Below are positions 55,800 to 64,000 of a DNA stretch of 64,000 bases, in pieces. Position 1 is the stretch's first letter; the number at the start of each line of letters is the position of its first letter. The notes under the pieces were generated by a model. That model searched no databases and had not been told where the DNA came from. It saw nothing but the letters and a program-made list of their open reading frames with translations. Source of the stretch: Cladorhizidae sp. MBARI D1340-BT2 (Eukaryota > Porifera > Demospongiae > Poecilosclerida > Cladorhizidae); assembly GCA_028752905.1 (NCBI GenBank), contig JAQNBH010000004.1:30848251-30912250 (forward strand), written 5' to 3'. The translations under genes and the position numbers were made by a program.

Positions 55800-56454
55800 A
55801 GGCCTGCTTCAGCGCTTGCCTTAGCAATGCTCGTCCTGTGACGTGTGAAATATCCGCGGCCGAAACCTGCGAGGACCCTGGGCATCCCAGGAACCTCCCT
55901 GTCTTCCTCCCCCCTCTCCTCTTTCAGGGCCCTGGCTATAGTCCTGTTAACCCGCGGATGGCTCTGGGAATTACCTGGAGGCATACATCTACGTGGTCTG
56001 GTGGTGCAGCTCATTGCAGGATCAAGGACGACGCACTTTCATGCTCGTCTCATGAACCCAACCTCGATACAGGTCTGGCCAGTCAGCCTGGTTGCTGCAA
56101 GGAATGCTATTAATCAGCACACAACGCAACTTGTTTTGCATTGTGTTTGTGTTTTTCGTTCATCTGCCCTGGTGAAGACTGAAGCATGTGCTTGATACAT
56201 GTGTGTTGGCTCGTCTGTTGAAGCACCTCAATCCATACTTCACTGCACATCACTCTGAAGAAGGCTAAAATATGGTGGCAGAAACTTCGGTTCAGTAAAT
56301 GGAAGATTTTTTCTTCTTCAACGTACAATAATTCTCTGTATTATTTTTCAGGCTCAATGATCAGCCTGGTAGCTTGATGGTGGATGCTCTTGGAGATGAA
56401 GAATTCGTGACACTGCAAATGTTCAGCAGCTTGTCATTGCCTAGTGTGTTATTA
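55800..56454. other. Sequence after exon 9 with weak open frames
   Basis: Several plus frames are open (55845-56195, 56350-56455) and one begins after an acceptor-like TTATTTTTCAG near 56351. None matches TATDN1 or another family I know. Confidence 0.3.
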
Positions 56455-57408
56455 GTCACACACGGCCACTCCCATGCACACACTTCTGGAGAGAAGCTAG
56501 TCACTCATAGCCATCTACCATGCACACACTTCTGGAGAGAAGTTAGTCACTCATAGCCATCTACCATGCACTCACTTCTAGAGAGAAGTTAGTCACTCAT
56601 AGCCAGCTCCCATGCACACACTTCTGGAGAGAAGTTAGTCACACCTGGCCAGCTCCCATGCACACACTTCTAGAGAGAAGTTAGTCACACTTGACCAGCT
56701 CCCATGCACACACTTCTGGAGAGAAGTTAGTCACACTTGGCCAGCTCCCATGCACACACTTCTGGAGAGAAGTTAGTCACACTTGGCCAGCTCCCATGCA
56801 CTCACTTCTGGAGAGAAGTTAGTCACACTTGGCCAGCTCCCATGCACTCACTTCTGGAGAGAAGTTAGTCACACGTGGCCAGCTCCCATGCACTCACTTC
56901 TGGAGAGAAGTTTGTCACACTTGTCAGCTCCCATGCACTCACTTCTAGAGAGAAGTTAGTCACACTTGGCCAGCTCCCATGCACACACTTCTGGAGAGAA
57001 GTTAGTCACACTTGTCAGCTCCCATGCACTCACTTCTAGAGAGAAGTTAGTCACACTTGGCCAGCTCCCATGCACACACTTCTGGAGAGAAGTTAGTCAC
57101 ACGTGGCCAGCTCCCATGCACTCACTTCTGGAGAGAAGTTTGTCACACTTGTCAGCTCCCATGCACTCACTTCTAGAGAGAAGTTAGTCACACTTGGCCA
57201 GCTCCCATGCACACACTTCTGGAGAGAAGTTAGTCACACTTGTCAGCTCCCATGCACTCACTTCTGGAGAGAAGTTAGTCAAACATAGCCAGCTCCCATG
57301 CACTCACTTCTGGAGAGAAGTTAGTCACACGTGGCCAGCTCCCATGCACTCACTTCTAGAGAGAAGTTAGTCACACGTGGCCAGCTCTCCGGATACACTT
57401 CTGGAGAG
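56455..57408. repeat. 46-bp minisatellite x 20
   Basis: The unit contains CTCACTTCTGGAGAGAAGTT and AGTCACACTTGGCCAGCTCC. CA/CT and GG/TA variants are arranged with about 140-bp repeats. Confidence 0.95.
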
Positions 57409-57509
57409 AAGTTTGCTTTCAAGGCAGAAATACTATAGACATGTACAGCTATAGGGGAAAAAATTGGTTCCAAAGAAAATGGAGGCAGTGTTTCATGCAA
57501 AGACAGCAT

Positions 57510-57705
57510 GGCTTGGTCTCACTAACCACACCCTTAAGCTTGGTCTCACTAACCACACCCTTAAGCTTGGTCTTGCTAACCACACCCTTAAGTTTGGTCT
57601 TGCTAACCACACCCTTAAGCTTGGTCTCGCTAACATCACCCTTAAGATTGGTCTCGCTAACCACACCCTTAAGCTTGGTCTCGATAACCACATCCTTAAG
57701 CACAC
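57510..57705. repeat. 27-bp minisatellite x 7
   Basis: CTTGGTCTCACTAACCACAC plus CCTTAAG. Open on both strands because of the period. Confidence 0.94.
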
Positions 57706-60384
57706 ATACACTCACAGGACAAGAGGGAATTCTCAAGTGCCATTAATTTAATTTTTGTCCAGTCATCATTTTCCTGCTTGCTTATTTGCGTGCATTCCTT
57801 TAGGACGCCATGGGTATGTGACCGGCTGAGTGGAGCCAGAAACAGCTGTAATTTGTTTAGCTGCCAAGAAGTGATCTGGTGGTTTCTTCAGATACTTGGA
57901 CATCAGAAACCCTTGATATTTCTGCGATGAAATCTCATGGAAATTGTGGCAACTCGAAGTGCAGCAGTCCATGACCAAGATCATCTTCTGGCAAGACAAG
58001 GTGTGTCCAAGGATACTCTCCTTTTTCATAGTCCAGATCTCGTCCACCCAAGAATTTTGAAATTACCATGCCGACCTCCACTCGATCATGCTTTTGCTCA
58101 GCTTTGCTCTCAGTGTACTAACTAACCACCTGTATAATGTTCATCACAAAAAAATTATTGGATAGAGAGTACATTTCCTGTGGGAGGTGCCATGTGCGTG
58201 CTTCAAAAGGCAAAGGTTATCGTTTCCCTGCAAAGTTGACGTCTCTATGAAGCACTGGAAGGTGTGGCACTAATTCCCTCAGAGATACAAAAAATAGGGA
58301 AATGATTGTGTTTTTGGTGAATTTGATTGGTCTTCTCAAGCAAAAATTACATTGTCAGTGTCTGGCGGGTTTTCTCACATTGCCAAATCACTCACACACC
58401 TGTGTGATGCTAATCGAATGCACTCTTTGCATAAACGCTGTGTTTTCGTAAGTGCCTTTGCATGCTGAGGTACTGAACTCTAGTCAAAGCAGGGACTGGG
58501 AACTACTTTGGGTGCCTTGTGTGATCCATGTTGGATACTGGTGAAGCAGGTACCCACCAGCAGTAGTCGCCTCATAGCTAGGGTAGTGCCAGGGCCAGAC
58601 TAGGTCTAGACGCCTGACAGCAGCAGTCACCTCAAGGTTAGGATCCAGGACAGTGCCAGGGCAAGGGATGTGTACTTACAACCATGGCTTTATCATGCCA
58701 GGGCAAGGCAAGCGTTGTGTGTTACAACCATGGCTTGATCTAGTGCCATGGCTAGATTTGAGACAGAAAGTCTTTTTGATTCAGTTATACATTTTCTGCC
58801 AATAATTTGATAATATACGTTAATCCACGCGATACCGAGGCCAAATTGGTCTACCCAGACTATTTTTGTCCCAAATCTAACTGTGACACTAACTCAATGT
58901 CTACTTGTTAAACCTTGCATGGCCCTACCCTAACTATGAGTGACGGTGCTGGTGGGTGCCTAGACCATGCTTCATGAGAAGGAGGGAGGGGGGGGGCGAG
59001 GTAGGTGAAGAGCGAGTTCTTCAGTGGAAGTCCCATTCGTAATTAACCAAGCTGACACCTTCTAGGCACATGTATAGCTGTGAGTGCCTAAGCCCAGCTT
59101 TAGCAGAAGTGCAGCACCTTAGGCACCTAACAAAGCTACTATACAGGCTTACAGCAGCTATTCTACAGGTGTCTAGTACATACATATGTGCCCCTGGAGG
59201 TGCTGTAATGAGAAGGTTTACAGCAGCTACACTGTATTCTGTCTAATATGCACATATGTGAGCTTTCTACAGGTCTGGTGTTGTTGTAATGAGATTCACA
59301 ATGCAATAATCCCCTAGACTCAAACTTTATAGTTTGCTTTTCGAGACTGACCACCATGGAGTATGCTAGACTGACCACCATGGAGCGTGCTAATAGATAG
59401 GTGGAGCACACTGATGGGAGGAGCATGCGGGTGGGGTGCATAGTGCAGCTTTCCGTTGGTGTGGAGGTAGAATCTTTGCACTAAACAGTAGCCATTTTGC
59501 TGCTAGTGAAGTAGCCAATTTTGCTGCTAGTGAATTCAAGCGGAAACTCTGACTCACTAAGACTGGCTCTCCGACATGCTGCAATGCAGTAATCACTGGG
59601 ATACTCAAGTCATGTTAAGTCTGCACACAAAGCAGCTTATAGTATCGCTGCGTACAGTTGTTTCACTTCAGCATCAGTCTCGTCCGCATCTCCCACCTCC
59701 CTTCCCTCCCCTTCTCCGACTGGATAACGTATCGGCATTGTCGTTGTCCTTCCAGTTCCAAGCACCACCTGCAAAACTAAATATCGCTGTGGAGCCAAAC
59801 TCTATCGGTCTAGCTCCAGAGGTCTCCTTCAGGTGGTCAGACCACTCACCAACTTATGATCTGTGAAGATAGTGAAAAGTTTCCCAGAAGCATAACTCGA
59901 AATATTTCGATGCCCACTTTTATGCGAAGAGTTTTTTTAGTTCTGCTCCTGCTCCCTAGGAAGAAATTTCTTGCTATGACACGGGGGGATTGGATCCTTC
60001 CCTGTCTCTCTGGCGGGGACCCCACCTCTCTACCAAATGCATCTACATGTAGCAGAACGGGATCTTGAAATCGAAGAAGACATGCGAGATACACAATCGC
60101 TTCTTTCAGACTTCAGGATGCTTCCCACACTCCAGAATCCACTTGAGTTAGTGGGGTGCTAATTTTCAGATGGGATCTCTAAAAGCCCGTTCACAATATG
60201 CACTCGCACTAGCGAAGTGACACATCGATTTAGTGATATTGTGAACATGGGTCGCATTGCTTCGCTTGAATAGCCTCGATTTCTATTCTAGTTTGGGTCG
60301 CGATGCGTCGGTCGATACGTGTTGGTGTGCTTTATTTGTGTTTCGGGGGGAAAGTTTCTCCAAGGAAGAGGTGAATGTTGAAAG
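57706..60384. other. Unique sequence, no gene recognised
   Basis: Short open frames at 57766-58047 (minus) and about 59753-59831 (plus, acceptor TCCTTCCAG, donor-like AG|GTGG) look mildly protein-like but match nothing I know. 60180-60330 has inverted pieces (TCGCTT, GATATTGTGAACATGGG) suggestive of a MITE. Confidence 0.3.
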
Positions 60385-60500
60385 GTTGATGGAGGCAGTG
60401 AGGAAAGGTTGATATAGGCAGTGAGGAAAGGTTGATAGAGGCGGTGAGGAAAGGTTGATAGAGGCAGTGAGGAAAGGTTGATAGAGGCAGTGAGGAAATT
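60385..60500. repeat. 23-bp repeat x 5
   Basis: GAGGAAAGGTTGATAGAGGC plus AGT. Confidence 0.93.
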
Positions 60501-60825
60501 TCTTAGTACATATATGGCTATATCTGGCAGGTCCTTTAGAGATTGAAGCTCATTATTAATGGGGGGGGTTCATAATTTCCTAAGCGCCACAACCAGGCAG
60601 ATATCGTGAACAACTCAAAGCAAGGCAAAGTAAAGAGAAGGCCTTGTGACAAATTGTGGACCGGCTTTAAGAGGTGTGGCCACAGAGGATGCCTTAACCT
60701 TCTTGAGTAGCCACACCTCCTTGTTTCTGTGAGATTCATTGTTATTACCTTATCAGGACTAATTGTGTGCCACCTCCCATCATGCCCCTCTAACAACACA
60801 TACACTCAGCCACACCCACACTCAC

Positions 60826-63800
60826 CTAGGTATAGACACTGACTGCACCCCACTATCACCTAGGTATAGACACTGACTGCACCCCACTATCACCTAGGTA
60901 TAGACACTGACTGCACCCCACTATCACCTAGGTATAGACACTGACTCCACCCCACTATCACCTAGGTATAGACACTGACTGCACCCCACTATCACCTAGG
61001 TATAGACACTGACTGCACCCCACTATCACCTAGGTATAGACACTGACTGCACCACACTATCACCTAGGTATAGACACTGACTCCACCCCACTATCACCTA
61101 GGTATAGACACTGACTGCACCCCACTATCACCTAGGTATAGACACTGACTCCACCCCACTATCACCTAGGTATAGACACTGACTGCACCCCACTATCACC
61201 TAGGTATAGACACTGACTGCACCCCACTATCACCTAGGTATAGACACTGACTGCACCCCACTATCACCTAGGTATAGACACTGACTCCACCCCACTATCA
61301 CCTAGGAGACACTGACTGCACCCCACTATCACCTAGGTATAGACACTGACTGCACCCCACTATCACCTAGGTATAGACACTGACTGCACCCCACTATCAC
61401 CTAGGTATAGACACTGACTCCACCCCACTATCACCTAGGTATAGACACTGACTGCACCCCACTATCACCTAGGTATAGACACTGACTGCACCCCACTATC
61501 ACCTAGGTATAGACACTGACTGCACCCCACTATCACCTAGGTGACACTGACTGCACCCCACTATCACCTAGGTATAGACACTGACTGCACCCCACTATCA
61601 CCTAGGTATAGACACTGACTCCACCCCACTATCACCTAGGTATAGACACTGACTCCACCCCACTATCACCTAGGTATAGACACTGACTGCACCCCACTAT
61701 CACCTAGGTATAGACACTGACTCCACCCCACTATCACCTAGGTGACACTGACTGCACCCCACTATCACCTAGGTATAGACACTGACTGCACCCCACTATC
61801 ACCTAGGTGACACTGACTGCACCCCACTATCACCTAGGTATAGACACTGACTGCACCCCACTATCACCTAGGTATAGACACTGACTGCACCCCACTATCA
61901 CCTAGGTATAGACACTGACTGCACCCCACTATCACCTAGGTATAGACACTGACTGCACCCCACTATCACCTAGGTATAGATACTGACTGCACCCCACTAT
62001 CACCTAGGTATAGACACTGACTGCACCCCACTATCACCTAGGTATAGACACTGACTCCACCCCACTATCACCTAGGTATAGATACTGACTGCACCCCACT
62101 ATCACCTAGGTATAGACACTGACTGCACCCCACTATCACCTAGGTATAGACACTGACTACACCCCACTATCACCTAGGTATAGACACTGACTGCACCCCA
62201 CTATCACCTAGGTATAGACACTGACTGCACCCCACTATCACCTAGGTATAGACACTGACTCCACCCCACTATCACCTAGGTATAGACACTGACTGCACCC
62301 CACTATCACCTAGGTATAGACACTGACTGCACCCCACTATCACCTAGGTATAGACACTGACTGCACCCTACTATCACCTAGGTATAGACACTGACTGCAC
62401 CCCACTATCACCTAGGTATAGATACTGACTGCACCCCACTATCACCTAGGTGACACTGACTGCACCCCACTATCACCTAGGTATAGACACTGACTGCACC
62501 CCACTATCACCTAGGAGACACTGACTGCACCCCACTATCACCTAGGTATAGACACTGACTGCACCCCACTATCACCTAGGTATAGACACTGACTCCACCC
62601 CACTATCACCTAGGTATAGACACTGACTGCACCCTACTATCACCTAGGTATAGACACTGACTGCACCCCACTATCACCTAGGTATAGATACTGACTGCAC
62701 CCCACTATCACCTAGGTGACACTGACTGCACCCCACTATCACCTAGGAGACACTGACTGCACCCCACTATCACCTAGGTATAGACACTGACTGCACCCCA
62801 CTATCACCTAGGTATAGACACTGACTGCACCCCACTATCACCTAGGTATAGACACTGACTGCACCCCACTATCACCTAGGTATAGACACTGACTGCACCC
62901 CACTATCACCTAGGTATAGACACTGACTGCACCCCACTATCACCTAGGTATAGACACTGACTCCACCCCACTATCACCTAGGTATAGACACTGACTCCAC
63001 CCCACTATCACCTAGGTATAGACACTGACTGCACCCCACTATCACCTAGGTATAGACACTGACTCCACCCCACTATCACCTAGGTATAGACACTGACTGC
63101 ACCCCACTATCACCTAGGTATAGACACTGACTGCACCCCACTATCACCTAGGTATAGACACTGACTGCACCCCACTATCACCTAGGTATAGACACTGACT
63201 CCACCCCACTATCACCTAGGTATAGACACTGACTCCACCCCACTATCACCTAGGTATAGACACTGACTGCACCCCACTATCACCTAGGTATAGACACTGA
63301 CTGCACCCCACTATCACCTAGGTATAGACACTGACTGCACCCCACTATCACCTAGGTATAGACACTGACTGCACCCCACTATCACCTAGGTATAGACACT
63401 GACTGCACCCCACTATCACCTAGGTGACACTGACTGCACCCCACTATCACCTAGGTATAGACACTGACTGCACCCCACTATCACCTAGGTGACACTGACT
63501 GCACCCCACTATCACCTAGGTATAGACACTGACTGCACCCCACTATCACCTAGGTATAGACACTGACTCCACCCCACTATCACCTAGGTATAGACACTGA
63601 CTCCACCCCACTATCACCTAGGTATAGACACTGACTGCACCCCACTATCACCTAGGTATAGACACTGACTGCACCCCACTATCACCTAGGTATAGACACT
63701 GACTGCACCCCACTATCACCTAGGTATAGACACTGACTGTACCCCACTATCACCTAGGTATAGACACTGACTGCACCCCACTATCACCTAGGTATAGACA

Positions 63801-64000
63801 CTGACTGCACCCCACTATCACCTAGGTATAGACACTGACTACACCCCACTATCACCTAGGTATAGACACTGACTGCACCCCACTATCACCTAGGTATAGA
63901 CACTGACTGCACCCCACTATCACCTAGGTATAGACACTGACTACACCCCACTATCACCTAGGTATAGACACTGACTGCACCCCACTATCACCTAGGTATG
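60826..64000. repeat. 34-bp minisatellite, about 93 units, continuing past the window
   Basis: The unit contains CACCTAGGTATAGACACTGA followed by CTGCACCCCACTAT. Variants are CTCC for CTGC, ATACTG for ACACTG, and shortened units lacking TATA. It is homogeneous; no end is seen at 64000. Confidence 0.97.

Noticed and set aside
56351..56456. Exon-like segment after TTATTTTTCAG
   Set aside because: In phase 0 it meets a stop at once. The open phase matches no TATDN1 sequence and leads into a minisatellite.
2062..57705. Apparent excess of array periods divisible by three (24, 24, 30, 36, 30, 54, 33, 33, 33, 27) as evidence for coding
   Set aside because: About half the arrays have other periods (34, 47, 38, 50, 59, 64, 47, 32, 46, 34, 23), and those divisible by three mostly sit in proven introns. 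Only the 31.0-kb array has independent coding support.
59753..59831. Exon-like segment between TCCTTCCAG and a GTGG donor
   Set aside because: No family similarity, and the donor is poor. Left as unrecognised.

Overview
The window is animal-type nuclear DNA. It has GT-AG introns, exons of two conserved metazoan gene families (TATDN1 and CPVL), LTR and DNA transposons, and a very large load of minisatellites. Nothing looks bacterial: there are no operons, rRNA, tRNA or CRISPR arrays that I can support. The species cannot be fixed from sequence alone. A marine invertebrate, perhaps an early-branching animal such as a sponge, is my guess and nothing more.

Two recognisable host genes are present in part. 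On the minus strand at 5323-5491 is the first coding exon of a CPVL-like serine carboxypeptidase, with a signal peptide; the rest lies off the left edge. On the plus strand, eight consecutive exons of a TATDN1-type TatD metallo-deoxyribonuclease run from 19607 to 54795. All splice phases match and each exon aligns in order to the family. The exons total 503 nt spread over 35.2 kb. Exon 1 was not found and the C-terminal exons lie beyond 64000, so most of the right-hand window is introns of this one gene.

The introns and flanks hold at least 30 separate tandem arrays with periods from 6 to 64 bp. By eye they cover about 29 kb, or 45 percent of the window. The largest are a 36-bp array of about 206 units (12037-19462), a 34-bp array (60826 to the right edge), a 30-bp array (22603-25062), another 34-bp array (8213-10615) and a 50-bp array (35013-36973). 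One 47-bp array (20196-20713) repeats the 3' splice site and first bases of a TATDN1 exon, so the correct acceptor is preceded by a row of decoys.

The 18-kb intron 26349-44521 carries the main transposons. One is a degenerate Ty3/gypsy-family LTR element (39115-43158, minus) whose integrase lies upstream of reverse transcriptase, the Gmr1-like order. Another is a 753-bp hAT-like element (32291-33043) with 15-bp inverted termini and a retained C-terminal exon. The same intron holds a Myb/SANT-like gene fragment with an 11-residue-repeat coiled coil (31006-31691, minus) and a fragment of what looks like a retroelement ORF (30220-30376). Foldback or MITE-like inverted repeats lie at 4438-4608, 11537-11902, 49520-49771 and 52319-53045. 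Runs of 15-30 G or C recur throughout.

Most long open frames in the window are by-products of minisatellites whose unit length is a multiple of three, and they are not annotated as genes.
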